Source: Streptomyces roseolilacinus (lineage in GTDB: Bacteria; Actinomycetota; Actinomycetes; Streptomycetales; Streptomycetaceae). Taken from it: a stretch of 64,000 nucleotides of DNA. Each line of letters opens with the position of its first letter. Position 1 is the first letter of the stretch. The notes below the pieces were generated by a model that searched no databases, was not told the DNA's origin, and saw only the letters and a program-made list of their open reading frames with translations. Made by a program: the position numbers and the translations under genes. Positions 25,780 through 37,065 of this stretch are shown one piece after another. The stretch is taken from positions 310,001 to 374,000 of the forward strand of contig NZ_BMSV01000003.1 in the NCBI RefSeq assembly GCF_014649335.1. Reading direction: 5' to 3'.

Positions 25780-27309
25780 TCAGATGTCGCGGAAGATCTC
25801 GATCTGGGCGCCCACCGAGTTGAGGCGCTCCGCGAGGTCCTCGTAGCCGCGGTTGATGACGTACACGTTGCGCAGGACGGAGGTGCCCTCGGCGGCCATC
25901 ATGGCGAGGAGCACCACCACCGCGGGGCGCAGGGCCGGCGGGCACATCATCTCGGCGGCGCGCCAGCGGGTGGGGCCCTCGACGAGGACGCGGTGCGGGT
26001 CGAGGAGCTGGAGGCGCCCGCCGAGCCGGTTGAGGTCGGTCAGGTAGATGGCGCGGTTGTCGTAGACCCAGTCGTGGATGAGGGTCTGGCCCTGCGCGGA
26101 CGCGGCGATGGCCGCGAAGAACGGCACGTTGTCGATGTTCAGGCCGGGGAACGGCATGGGGTGGATCTTGTCGATGGGCGCCTCCAGCTTGGAGGGCCGC
26201 ACGGTCAGGTCCGTCAGCCGCGTACGGCCGTTGTCCGCGGTGTACTCGGTGGACCGGTCGTGGTCGAGGCCCATCTCCTCCAGGACCGCCAGCTCGATCT
26301 CCAGGAACTCGATCGGCACGCGGCGGATCGTCAGCTCCGACTCGGTGACGACCGCGGCGGCCAGCAGGCTCATCGCCTCGACCGGGTCCTCGGACGGCGA
26401 GTAGTCGACGTCCACGTCGATGTGCGGGACGCCGTGCACGGTGAGCGTCGTCGTGCCGACGCCCTCCACGCGCACGCCGAGGGCCTCCAGGAAGAAGCAC
26501 AGGTCCTGGACCATGTAGTTGGAGGAGGCGTTGCGGATGACGGTGGTGCCGTCGTGGCGCGCGGCCGCCAGGAGCGCGTTCTCGGTGACCGTGTCGCCGC
26601 GCTCGGTCAGGACGATCGGGCGGTCCGGGGAGACCGCCGGGTCGACCTCGGCGTGGTAGAGCCCCTCGGTGGCGGTGATGTCCAGACCGAAGCGGCGCAG
26701 GGCGATCATGTGCGGCTCGATGGTGCGCGTGCCGAGGTCGCAGCCGCCGGCGTAGGGCAGCTTGAAGGAGTGCACCCGGTGCAGCAGCGGCCCCAGGAAC
26801 ATGATGATCGAGCGGGTGCGGCGGGCCGCGTCCGCGTCGATGGCCTCCATGTTCAGCTCGGCGGGCGGCACGATCTCCAGGTCCCTGCCGTCGTTGATCC
26901 AGCGGGCGCGGACGCCGATGGAGCTGAGGACCTCCAGGAGCCGGTAGACCTCCTCGATCCGCGCGACCCGGCGCAGGACCGTGCGGCCCTTGTTCAGCAG
27001 CGAGGCGCAGAGCAGCGCCACGCACGCGTTCTTGCTCGTCTTCACGTCGATGGCGCCGGACAGGCGGCGGCCGCCGACCACCCGCAGGTGCATGGGCCCC
27101 GCGTAGCCCAGTGAGACGATCTCACTGTCGAGCGCCTCGCCGATACGGGCGATCATCTCAAGGCTGATGTTCTGGTTGCCGCGCTCGATGCGGTTCACCG
27201 CACTCTGACTGGTGGCCAGCGCCTCGGCGAGCTGCGTCTGAGTCCAGCCGCGGTGCTGCCGGGCGTCACGGATGAGCTTGCCGATACGTACGAGGTAGTC
27301 GTCTGCCAT
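25780..27309 (-). CDS. murA: HTH domain fused to a MurA-like (UDP-GlcNAc enolpyruvyl transferase) domain
   Basis: 509 residues. Residues 6-60 are an XRE-type helix-turn-helix (WTQTQLAEALATSQSAVNRIE). The rest is the EPSP-synthase/MurA fold: SKNA (Lys/Asn pair of the UDP-GlcNAc site), FLGPLL, the loop GGCDLGTRTIEPH with the catalytic/fosfomycin-target Cys kept, YDNR, LRPA and NRGYED all align with MurA arginine motifs. However the FPTD motif that carries the proposed catalytic Asp (Asp305 in E. coli) reads FPGLNID. It may be a second MurA with altered chemistry or a sugar-nucleotide-sensing regulator. An inverted repeat covers its promoter. The symbol names the family; a '2' suffix is common for such paralogues. 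Confidence 0.85.
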   Translation of the reverse strand: MADDYLVRIGKLIRDARQHRGWTQTQLAEALATSQSAVNRIERGNQNISLEMIARIGEALDSEIVSLGYAGPMHLRVVGGRRLSGAIDVKTSKNACVALLCASLLNKGRTVLRRVARIEEVYRLLEVLSSIGVRARWINDGRDLEIVPPAELNMEAIDADAARRTRSIIMFLGPLLHRVHSFKLPYAGGCDLGTRTIEPHMIALRRFGLDITATEGLYHAEVDPAVSPDRPIVLTERGDTVTENALLAAARHDGTTVIRNASSNYMVQDLCFFLEALGVRVEGVGTTTLTVHGVPHIDVDVDYSPSEDPVEAMSLLAAAVVTESELTIRRVPIEFLEIELAVLEEMGLDHDRSTEYTADNGRTRLTDLTVRPSKLEAPIDKIHPMPFPGLNIDNVPFFAAIAASAQGQTLIHDWVYDNRAIYLTDLNRLGGRLQLLDPHRVLVEGPTRWRAAEMMCPPALRPAVVVLLAMMAAEGTSVLRNVYVINRGYEDLAERLNSVGAQIEIFRDI

Positions 27310-27315
27310 GGCGTC

Positions 27316-27337
27316 AGGCTATCTCAGATATGAGATG
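27316..27337 (-). promoter_or_regulatory. Promoter and operator of the HTH-MurA gene
   Basis: Reading on the minus strand, TAGCCT (27321-27316) ends 6 bases before the ATG, a likely -10 of a leaderless promoter. It abuts the inverted repeat ATCTCA-GATA-TGAGAT (27321-27336). Written as an 18-mer (27320-27337) this is TATCTC-N6-GAGATG, the same layout as the repeat before aconitase. Autoregulation by the protein's own HTH is a natural guess. Confidence 0.5.
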
Positions 27338-27695
27338 TGGTTCTCGTTGGGCTGCGCCGTACGGGTCATGCCTCGTGTGGCGTACGGTGGTTGGGGCCCG
27401 CAGAGGGTGAGCCATCGTCATCTCTCCATGGTTACCCGGCATTGCGGCTATCTCTCGATAATCGTCAGAATTGGCCTGAATCGGACCAGTGGGGCGATGT
27501 CGGCCCATCCCCGCCCGCGAGCCCCCGATGCGCGGTGGCCCGCTCACCGGGGCGCGGGGGAGGACGCCGGCATGGCGTCGTGACGGCGGGGTCGACACGG
27601 CACCGGCGGCGGGGCGGCCCGGGAGGAACGCGGTCCGGCGCCCGGGCGGGCTCGGCGAGGGCGCGGACCCCTTCCCGCACTCCTGCGCGGCCGGG
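27338..27695. other. Non-coding gap upstream of the HTH-MurA gene
   Basis: About 360 bases. The left half is relatively A+T-rich and contains another TATCTC half-site followed by TCGATA (27447-27458). The right half is GC-rich. I see no convincing gene or RNA here. Confidence 0.4.
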
Positions 27696-28352
27696 TCAGG
27701 GGCGCCGCCAGACGAGGGTGTACCGCCAGAACAGCCGCCGCCGCAGCCGGGCGCCGGGCAGGATGCGCCGCGCCTCGCGGACGATGTCGCCGAAGTCCAT
27801 GTCCGCCGGCCGGGTCCGGGCGCTCATGGAGACGGGCCGGGGCGCGGGGCGGCCCCCGTTGCGCAGCCAGCCGACGGCGGCGTTGAGGGGGACCGCGGCG
27901 GCGCCGAGCAGGTGGTCGGTGGGGGTCCGGGGCCGGAAGAGCCCGACGACGACGAGGGTCCCGCCGGGTGCGAGGCACCGGCGGAAGGCGGTGAGGGCGT
28001 CGGCGAACGGCAGGTGGTGGAGGACGGCGACGCAGGTGACGACGTCGTACCGGTCCCGCGGCGCCCCGGCGAGGACGTCGCCGACGCGGAAGGCCACCGG
28101 GGCGCCGGCGGGCGTCAGCGCCCGCGCGCGGGCCACGATCCCCGGATCGGCGTCGACCCCCTCCACGCGCCCGACGCGTCCGGCGAGCAGCCGGGCCAGG
28201 TCCCCGGTCCCGCACCCGGCGTCGAGCGCCACGCCGGCCCGCCGGGGCAACTGCCGCAGGATCCAGGGGTGGTAGTGGGCGTTGTGGTCCCACGGGTGGG
28301 CGTCGTTGAACCGCCGCAGCCCCCGCAGCACCCGCTCCGTCAGGGCGGTCAT
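27696..28352 (-). CDS. Class I SAM-dependent methyltransferase
   Basis: 218 residues. Motif I of SAM-binding methyltransferases, ALDAGCGTGDLA, is followed by an acidic end of strand 2 (VEGVDADP) and the post-motif VAVLHHLPF with PGGTLVVVG, the UbiE/type-11 arrangement. The C-terminus is very basic (RRRLFWRYTLVWRRP). Substrate unknown; nothing nearby indicates one. Start ATG with weak ribosome site. Confidence 0.85.
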   Translation of the reverse strand: MTALTERVLRGLRRFNDAHPWDHNAHYHPWILRQLPRRAGVALDAGCGTGDLARLLAGRVGRVEGVDADPGIVARARALTPAGAPVAFRVGDVLAGAPRDRYDVVTCVAVLHHLPFADALTAFRRCLAPGGTLVVVGLFRPRTPTDHLLGAAAVPLNAAVGWLRNGGRPAPRPVSMSARTRPADMDFGDIVREARRILPGARLRRRLFWRYTLVWRRP

Positions 28353-28494
28353 CCCCCCACCCCACCAGACCCCGGACGCCGTGGCAACGGACGCCGGCGG
28401 CAGGGGAGGGGGCGGCCCCCGGCACCCCGCCCGGCCGTCGCGGCGCCCGCCGTGCCCGGACGGGCACCAGGGTGCCCGGGGCCCCGGGGCGCGC

Positions 28495-29088
28495 TCAGTC
28501 CCCGACGTGGAACTCCGGGCGGGCCCAGAGGGTGAGGTCGCTGCTGGTGGCGACCGCCAGGGTGCGGCCGGACGGGGAGAAGCCGGCGGCGCGCAGCTCC
28601 GAGTACCGGGAGTGGAAGACGTGCCACCAGGTGCCTCCCGCCGGTCCTCGGTGCGCTCCGCCGTCGGCGGAGAGGACGACGCGGTCGTGGGGCCAGTCCG
28701 GGCTGACGACGTCCAGCGTCCACCCGTCCGGGGTGGTGGCGTGCAGACCGCCGCCGAAGAGGCCGGCGATGCGGACCGGGGAGCCCGCGAGGGGGCCGAG
28801 GCCGGGGCAGGCGAGGTCCGGGTGGGCGTCGGGGGTGCTGGTGGCGGGATCGGGATCCCGGTCGCGTGCGGTCCTCTCGCCGGTGACCGCGTCGAAGAGG
28901 CCGTGCCCGCCGCCGGACACGACCATGACGAGGTCGTGCCCGGTGTCCGGGTGGACGGCGAAGCCGATGCCGAGCAGGCCGCCGACGGCGATCCCGCCGT
29001 CCGGGACGGGGCGCCAGGGCGCCGGGGCCGGCATGACGGGGGCGGTGAGGTAGCGCTCCCGCAGCCGCTGCTGGTACTCCGTGATCAA
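28495..29088 (-). CDS. Hypothetical protein with beta-propeller-like end
   Basis: 197 residues, not recognised. I choose the TTG at 29088 because GAGGAG stands 5-10 bases upstream and the sequence before it has low-complexity composition typical of non-coding GC-rich DNA; a longer in-frame extension exists. Beta-rich sequence with SPSGRTLAVATSSDLTLW near the end, which resembles one WD40-type blade, but the rest does not show clear repeats. Cytoplasmic; no membrane helix. Confidence 0.65.
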   Translation of the reverse strand: MITEYQQRLRERYLTAPVMPAPAPWRPVPDGGIAVGGLLGIGFAVHPDTGHDLVMVVSGGGHGLFDAVTGERTARDRDPDPATSTPDAHPDLACPGLGPLAGSPVRIAGLFGGGLHATTPDGWTLDVVSPDWPHDRVVLSADGGAHRGPAGGTWWHVFHSRYSELRAAGFSPSGRTLAVATSSDLTLWARPEFHVGD

Positions 29089-29473
29089 CTCGTCTCCTCG
29101 GTCCGGTTCGCGTCGAGGATCCCCCGCGCGGCGCCCCGGGTCGACCCGGATTCCCGCGGGCCGGTCCCGGCCGCGCGCCGGCCGCTCCCCGCCGGCCGCT
29201 CGAACCGCCCTGCGCGGGCACGCCGCCTCCGCCCGCGGCGACGCGGGACGGGGGCCGGGGCGCGCCGCCACCCCGCCACCCCGCCACCCCGGCGGCCCGG
29301 CGCACGGCCGCGCGGCCTCCGCGCCGGCCGGTGCGGGCCCCCGGCGGCCCCCTGGAGGGCCGGATCCACCGGCGGGGAAGCCCGGACGAACGGGCCCGCC
29401 GTCGAACGCCCGGACCGGATGCGGCGGACAGGGGGCGTGGGCACATGACCGCGGAGCGGGGATGTACTAGAGT
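29089..29473. other. Gap between divergent hypothetical gene and aconitase
   Basis: About 385 bases of GC-rich sequence. Frames open here have poor codon bias and no start signals. Apart from the aconitase control region that begins at 29474 I see nothing in it. Confidence 0.4.
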
Positions 29474-29491
29474 TATCTCGACATCGAGATA
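29474..29491. promoter_or_regulatory. Inverted repeat in the aconitase promoter region
   Basis: TATCTCGA-CA-TCGAGATA, a perfect 8-base inverted repeat with 2-base centre, 131-148 bases upstream of the chosen GTG. In an otherwise GC-rich region this is a strong operator candidate. Half-sites TATCTC and GAGATA are spaced by 6 bases exactly as in the HTH-MurA promoter. Confidence 0.65.
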
Positions 29492-29526
29492 TCTGCTGAC
29501 GACGCACCGCGGTCGCCCCGCATGGG

Positions 29527-29555
29527 TAAGGCTAGCCTAACTAAGCCTTACCTTA
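29527..29555. promoter_or_regulatory. Two overlapping iron boxes (DmdR1/IdeR type) before aconitase
   Basis: Against the IdeR/DmdR consensus TWAGGTWAGSCTWACCTWA, 29527-29545 matches 15 of 19 positions and 29537-29555 matches 16 of 19. The two are offset by 10 bases, one helical turn, as in known double-dimer DtxR-family sites. They lie 67-95 bases upstream of the aconitase start. Confidence 0.75.
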
Positions 29556-29621
29556 GCGAATCGGCGAGACGCCATGGCGGCAGGATGCGGTTGAACGCGC
29601 ACATTGATGAAGGAGACTGTC

Positions 29622-32456
<2,835 letters not shown>

Positions 32457-32476
32457 GGCCCCGGCAGGTCAGCGGC

Positions 32477-32515
32477 GGAGGGCCGCACCCCGTTTCGCGC
32501 GGGGTGCGGCCCTCC
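32477..32515. terminator. Hairpin after aconitase
   Basis: 16-base-pair perfect stem (32477-32492 with 32500-32515), loop of 7, extendable beyond a one-base bulge. Lies between convergent aconitase and DUF4291 genes, so it can serve both. Confidence 0.85.
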
Positions 32516-32531
32516 CGCCGTTCCCGGCCGC

Positions 32532-33131
32532 TCAGCCGGCCGCCACCACTCGGTCCAGCAGCCCGTCCCCGTCCGGGTACGGCTCCTCCCGCGGCAGCAG
32601 CCGGCGCGCCCCGTCCAGGTCCCCGGCGCGCACCAGGGCGTGGACCTCGCGGGCGAGCGGGGTGACGTCCTCGACGGAGACCGTCCACTCGTCCGCGTAC
32701 CGACGCGCCGCCCCACCCGCGAGCCCCAGCCGGAGCGAGCGGTACGGCAGCGGTCGCAGCCGCAGGTCGCGCTCGGGGTCCCACTGCACGCGCGCCGGCG
32801 CCTCCCGCAGCTCCCGCCGCCAGGCGTCCCGGTCGGCGTGCAGGCCGGGCGCGTAGTGCGACAGGCAGGCGTGCCGCAGCGCCCACTCGAAGCCCGCGCG
32901 GCTGATCGCGACCGCGAGCACGGTCTCCTGACCCTCCTTCGCCGCCCAGCCGCGGCGGTACGTCATCCACAGGAACGAAGGTTTGACCCAGGTCATCCGG
33001 TCCCGTTTCCAGGACGCCGGAAACCGCCCGTCACGGGCGGCGGGCAGACCGATGGCGGGGGAGTACGCCTGGTGGACGGTGACGGTCGAGTCGGTGTGAA
33101 GCGCGCGGACACGCTGGTGGGGTTCGTGCAC
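32532..33131 (-). CDS. DUF4291 family protein
   Basis: 199 residues, GTG start. Carries the conserved core of DUF4291: VTVHQAYSPAIG, FPASWKRDRMTWVKPSF and LWMTYRRGW, followed by QWDPERD. The biochemical role is not known to me. Cytoplasmic, single gene, convergent with aconitase. No ribosome site is obvious at the GTG. Confidence 0.85.
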   Translation of the reverse strand: MHEPHQRVRALHTDSTVTVHQAYSPAIGLPAARDGRFPASWKRDRMTWVKPSFLWMTYRRGWAAKEGQETVLAVAISRAGFEWALRHACLSHYAPGLHADRDAWRRELREAPARVQWDPERDLRLRPLPYRSLRLGLAGGAARRYADEWTVSVEDVTPLAREVHALVRAGDLDGARRLLPREEPYPDGDGLLDRVVAAG

Positions 33132-33488
33132 GGGCGTCAGAATGCCCGGGCCCTACCCCAGGCGGCCACCGAATTCAAGAACGCTTTCACGACGGAGGAA
33201 TCCGTCTTCGAATGCCACCGCGCGCCGGGGTTTTTTCCCCGAGGTCTCAACTAGGGAAAGACTCCTGCCGAATACTGTTATCGATCTTGCCCCGCTGACC
33301 TGGAGTGGACTATACCTGTCGGCGTCCGCACGACCGCTCGTTCGAGCGGTCACGCGGACGCGCGAACCCCTGCACGACCCGGCACGACCCAGCAGCGACC
33401 GACCGCGGTGGCGGGGCCCTTCGCCTGAGGCGAGCAGTACGGGCGACCGGCGCACCGCCTGAGTCCTGGAGAAGGCGAGGACTTGAGC
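33132..33488. other. Non-coding control region upstream of the NgcE-type gene
   Basis: About 357 bases between divergent genes. Contains a relatively A+T-rich patch (33170-33320) with a candidate DasR site (separate entry). A run of six T (33231-33236) lies near 33232. No gene or RNA recognised. Confidence 0.4.
33304..33319. promoter_or_regulatory. Candidate DasR-responsive element (dre)
   Basis: AGTGGACTATACCTGT matches 13 of 16 positions of the dre consensus ASTGGTCTAGACCAST, including the outer arms TGG and ACC. It lies about 170 bases upstream of the chosen start of the N-acetylglucosamine/chitobiose-type binding protein, a plausible member of the DasR regulon. Confidence 0.55.
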
Positions 33489-34970
33489 ATGGGATCCACC
33501 TCCGCCCGCAACGACGGCTCCACCCCCGGGGACACCGGGGGCCACGCGGGCCCCGGCCGCCGCGATCTGATCAAGCGGTCCGCCGCCCTCGGTCTGCTCA
33601 CCGTTCCCGCGATGGGCCTCCTGTCCGCCTGCGCCACCGGCGGTGGTGGCGGTGGTGGCGGTGGCGACACGACGGCCGCCGCCGGCGAGAAGACCGCCAA
33701 GAACCCGCTCGGCGTGAAGGAGGGCGCCCCGCTGGAGGCGTTCATCTTCAAGGGCGGGCTCGGCGACCAGTACGCCAAGGACGCCGAGGCCGACTACAAG
33801 GCCACCTACAAGGCCGAGGTGAAGCACACCGGCACCCAGCAGGTCGGCCCCAAGCTCACCCCGCGCTTCGCCGGCGGCAACCCGCCCGACGTCATCGACA
33901 ACTCCGGCGCCGACCACCTGGACATGAACAAGCTGTCCACCCAGGGCCAGCTCCAGGACCTCGCCGCGCTGCTCGACGCCCCCTCCCTGGACGACCCGGC
34001 GAAGAAGGTGCGGGACACCATCCACCCGAGCACCATCGAGAAGGGCATGCACGGCGACACGTTCGACGTGCTGTACTACGCCTTCACCGTCTACGGCACC
34101 TGGTACTCGCAGAAGCTCCTCGACGCCAGGGGCTGGGCGTACCCGAAGACCCTCGACGAGATGGTCGCGCTCTGCGGCGAGATCAAGAAGGCCGGCCTGG
34201 CGCCCTGGACGTACGCGGGCAAGTATCCGTACTACGTGCACTTCAACCTCTTCGCGCAGATCGCCAAGATCGGCGGCATGGAGAAGTGGATCGCCATCGA
34301 CAACCTGGAGCCGAACGCCTGGACGTCGAACGACGGCGTCCGCCAGGTCGTCGAGCACTACGAGGAGCTGGCCGCGAAGAAGTACTTCCTGGAGGGCAGC
34401 CAGGGCCTGACCCACATCCAGTCGCAGACCGCCTGGAACAAGGGGAAGGCGGTCTTCCTCCCCAACGGCTCCTGGGTGGAGAACGAGTCCGCGCCGACCA
34501 CCCCGGGCGACTTCGGCATGGCGGTGGGCGCCCTCTTCGACGGCGGCGGCGACAAGCTGCCGCACGGCACCCTGCGCGCCGAGCCGAGCGAGCCGTACCT
34601 CGTCTCCGCCAAGGGCGCGAACCCGATCGGCGGCATGGAACTGCTGCGCATCATGCTGTCGAAGAAGCACGCGCAGAACTTCGCGACGAAGGTGAAGTCG
34701 CTGACCTGCGTCGTGGACGCGACGGAGGGCATGACCCTCTCGCCCGGCCTCGCCTCCGCCAGCAAGGTCTTCAAGGAGGCGGGGGAGAACCTGATCAGCC
34801 TCCAGCTCCAGGAGTGGTACCCCGCGCTCACCGACGAGAAGATCGGCGGCCTCACCGGGCAGCTGCTCGCCGGCGAGCTGAAGGCCGCCGACTGGATCAG
34901 GAAGACCCAGGCGGAGGCCGACAAGGTGGCGAAGGACGGTTCCGTCACCAAGTTCAAGCGCACCGCCTGA
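33489..34970 (+). CDS. ngcE: ABC sugar importer, solute-binding lipoprotein (NgcE type)
   Basis: 493 residues. ATG at 33489 sits 8 bases after GCGAGG; a TTG 6 bases earlier is in frame. Twin arginines in RRDLIKR (24-30), a short hydrophobic segment and the lipobox LLSAC with Cys48, then a poly-glycine linker: a Tat-type lipoprotein signal. The mature part is a family-1 extracellular binding protein (PPDVIDNSGADHLD, then NKGKAVFLPNGSW). In S. coelicolor the NgcE homologue binds GlcNAc or chitobiose (recollection). Followed by two permease genes; no ATPase gene is adjacent, so a shared ATPase such as MsiK is expected. Confidence 0.85.
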   Translation: MGSTSARNDGSTPGDTGGHAGPGRRDLIKRSAALGLLTVPAMGLLSACATGGGGGGGGGDTTAAAGEKTAKNPLGVKEGAPLEAFIFKGGLGDQYAKDAEADYKATYKAEVKHTGTQQVGPKLTPRFAGGNPPDVIDNSGADHLDMNKLSTQGQLQDLAALLDAPSLDDPAKKVRDTIHPSTIEKGMHGDTFDVLYYAFTVYGTWYSQKLLDARGWAYPKTLDEMVALCGEIKKAGLAPWTYAGKYPYYVHFNLFAQIAKIGGMEKWIAIDNLEPNAWTSNDGVRQVVEHYEELAAKKYFLEGSQGLTHIQSQTAWNKGKAVFLPNGSWVENESAPTTPGDFGMAVGALFDGGGDKLPHGTLRAEPSEPYLVSAKGANPIGGMELLRIMLSKKHAQNFATKVKSLTCVVDATEGMTLSPGLASASKVFKEAGENLISLQLQEWYPALTDEKIGGLTGQLLAGELKAADWIRKTQAEADKVAKDGSVTKFKRTA

Positions 34971-35028
34971 CCGGGCCGGCCGGACGACCGCCGCGGCACC
35001 GACGAAGAGGGGAAGGGCCGGGAGCTCC

Positions 35029-35952
35029 ATGCAGCACGGCAAGTACCGATTCATCGTGGGCTTCCTGGCCCCGCCTCTGCTCATCTACGCCGTCTTCGTC
35101 GTCTCACCCTTCGTCCAGGCCTTCCAGATCTCGATGACGGACTGGTCGGGGCTGGTGGGCACGGCCCGGTTCGTCGGCCTCGACAACTTCGTCCGGCTGT
35201 GGGAGAGCGACGAGTTCTGGAACGCGCTGTGGCACAACGTCTCCATGCTGGCGTTCGTCCCGCTGGTGACCCTCGCCCTCGGGCTGTTCTTCGCGTTCAT
35301 GCTGAACGTGGGCGGCAGGCGGCGGAAGAACGAGGTGGTCACCGGGGTCGCCGGATCGCGGTTCTACAAGTTCGTCTTCTTCTTCCCGCAGGTCGTCTCG
35401 GTCACAATCATCGCCGTCATCTGGTTCAACATCTACAACCCGGACCCCGCCGACGGCATGCTGAACTCCCTGCTCGGCGCGGTCGGCCTGGACGGGCTGC
35501 AGAACGCCTGGCTGGGGGAGAAGAGCCTGGCGCTGTGGTGCATCAGCGCGGTCATGGTCTGGGGGCACGTCGGCTTCTACGTCGTGCTGTTCTCCGCGGC
35601 CATGGCCTCCATCCCGCGCGACATCTACGAGGCGGCCCTGCTCGACGGCGCCGGCCGCTTCCCGACCTTCTTCCGGATCACGCTGCCCCTCCTGTGGGAC
35701 ACGGTCCAGACGGGCTGGGTGTACATGGGGATCATCGCCCTGGACGCCTTCGCGCTGGTCCAGATCATGTCCGTGAACATGGGCGGCCCGGACGGGGCGA
35801 CCGACGTCATGCCGCTCAGGCTCTACCTGACGGCGTTCCGCGACAGCCAGTACGGCTACGCCGCGGCGATGGGCGTCGCGATGCTCGTCGTCACGATGGC
35901 CTTCGCCGTCCTCACGCTGCGCTTCGCGCGGCGTGAGCGGATCGAGTACTGA
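35029..35952 (+). CDS. ngcF: ABC sugar importer permease (NgcF type)
   Basis: 307 residues, six membrane helices in the MalF/UgpA pattern: first helix about 10-32, then helices after 70. The EAA loop that contacts the ATPase is EAALLDGAGRFPTFFRITLP (about 202-221). Insertion between helices 2 and 3 is basic (GGRRRKNEVV). Lies 58 bases after the binding protein and 11 bases before the second permease, one operon. Confidence 0.9.
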   Translation: MQHGKYRFIVGFLAPPLLIYAVFVVSPFVQAFQISMTDWSGLVGTARFVGLDNFVRLWESDEFWNALWHNVSMLAFVPLVTLALGLFFAFMLNVGGRRRKNEVVTGVAGSRFYKFVFFFPQVVSVTIIAVIWFNIYNPDPADGMLNSLLGAVGLDGLQNAWLGEKSLALWCISAVMVWGHVGFYVVLFSAAMASIPRDIYEAALLDGAGRFPTFFRITLPLLWDTVQTGWVYMGIIALDAFALVQIMSVNMGGPDGATDVMPLRLYLTAFRDSQYGYAAAMGVAMLVVTMAFAVLTLRFARRERIEY

Positions 35953-35963
35953 GGGGGAGGCGC

Positions 35964-36899
35964 ATGGCCACCGACGAGATCGTGAAGACGGACGGACCGG
36001 CCGGCGGGGCGAGGGGTCCGCACGGGGGCGGGCGGGCGCCGCGGCGGACCGGCGCGCGCTCCTCCGAGGGCGGGGTCCTCAACGTCTTCTCGCACGGCAT
36101 CCTCGTGCTGTGGGCGCTGATGGTCGGCGTGCCGCTGCTGTGGGTGCTGTGGAGCGCCTTCAAGGACAGCAACGGCATCCTCACCGACCCGTGGGGGCTG
36201 CCGACCGTCCTGCACTGGGAGAACTGGTCGAACGCCTGGGACGAGGCGAACATGGGCCGGTACTTCGTCAACACCGCGATCGTGGTGGGCGGTTCGGTCG
36301 TCGGGACGATGGTGCTGGGCTCGATGGCGGCGTACGTCCTGGCCCGCTTCACCTTCCCCGGGAACCGGCTCGTCTACTACCTGTTCGTCGCCGGCATGTC
36401 CTTCCCGGTGTTCATGCTGGTGATCCCGCTGTTCTTCGTCATGCGGGACTTCCCGGGTACGTCGCTCCTCGCCACGTACCACGGGCTGATCCTGGTCTAC
36501 ATCGCGTACTCGCTGCCGTTCACCGTCTTCTTCATGACGGCGTTCTTCCGGACCCTGCCGACCTCGGTGGCCGAGGCGGCGATGATCGACGGGGCCTCGC
36601 ACACCCGGACGTTCTTCCAGGTCATGCTGCCGATGGCCAAGCCCGGACTGATCAGCATCGGGATCTTCAACTTCCTCGGGCAGTGGAACCAGTACCTGCT
36701 GCCGATGGTGCTGAACCAGCAGGAGGACAAGTACGTCCTCACCCAGGGCCTGGCGATGATCGCGCTCCAGCAGGGGTACGAGAACGACTGGGGCGCGCTG
36801 ATGGCCGGGATGATGATCGCGATGCTGCCCGTGCTGGTGGTGTACGCGGTCTTCCAGCGGCAGGTGCAGGCGGGCCTGACGGCCGGTGCCTTGAAGTAG
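35964..36899 (+). CDS. ngcG: ABC sugar importer permease (NgcG type)
   Basis: 311 residues, MalG/UgpE-type. Hydrophilic Gly/Arg-rich N-terminus of about 35 residues, then six helices; EAA loop EAAMIDGASHTRTFFQVMLP at about 204-223. Completes the importer core with NgcE and NgcF. ATG start preceded by GGGGGAGG. Transcription probably ends at the hairpin just downstream. Confidence 0.9.
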   Translation: MATDEIVKTDGPAGGARGPHGGGRAPRRTGARSSEGGVLNVFSHGILVLWALMVGVPLLWVLWSAFKDSNGILTDPWGLPTVLHWENWSNAWDEANMGRYFVNTAIVVGGSVVGTMVLGSMAAYVLARFTFPGNRLVYYLFVAGMSFPVFMLVIPLFFVMRDFPGTSLLATYHGLILVYIAYSLPFTVFFMTAFFRTLPTSVAEAAMIDGASHTRTFFQVMLPMAKPGLISIGIFNFLGQWNQYLLPMVLNQQEDKYVLTQGLAMIALQQGYENDWGALMAGMMIAMLPVLVVYAVFQRQVQAGLTAGALK

Positions 36900-36913
36900 C
36901 GAAGGACCGCGGG

Positions 36914-36950
36914 CCGCCCACCGGGAGCACGGACCCCGGTGGGCGGTTTC
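36914..36950 (+). terminator. Intrinsic terminator after ngcG
   Basis: 12-base-pair stem (36914-36925 with 36935-36946) and 9-base loop, followed by TTTCTTTGTGTCTT. One of the few hairpins here with a clear T-rich tail. Confidence 0.85.
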
Positions 36951-37065
36951 TTTGTGTCTTATTTCCGACATATCGGATTTCCAGCGACATTAGCCGCTCA
37001 TCGGAGCTTCGTAACGCTCAAGGTCTTGACGGGGACCAACGCGAAACGCTCAGCTTAGAGTTCAC

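Noticed and set aside
37026..37061. TTGACG and TAGAGT before the ROK gene as a promoter
   Set aside because: Spacing of 24 bases is too long for a normal sigma-70-type promoter.
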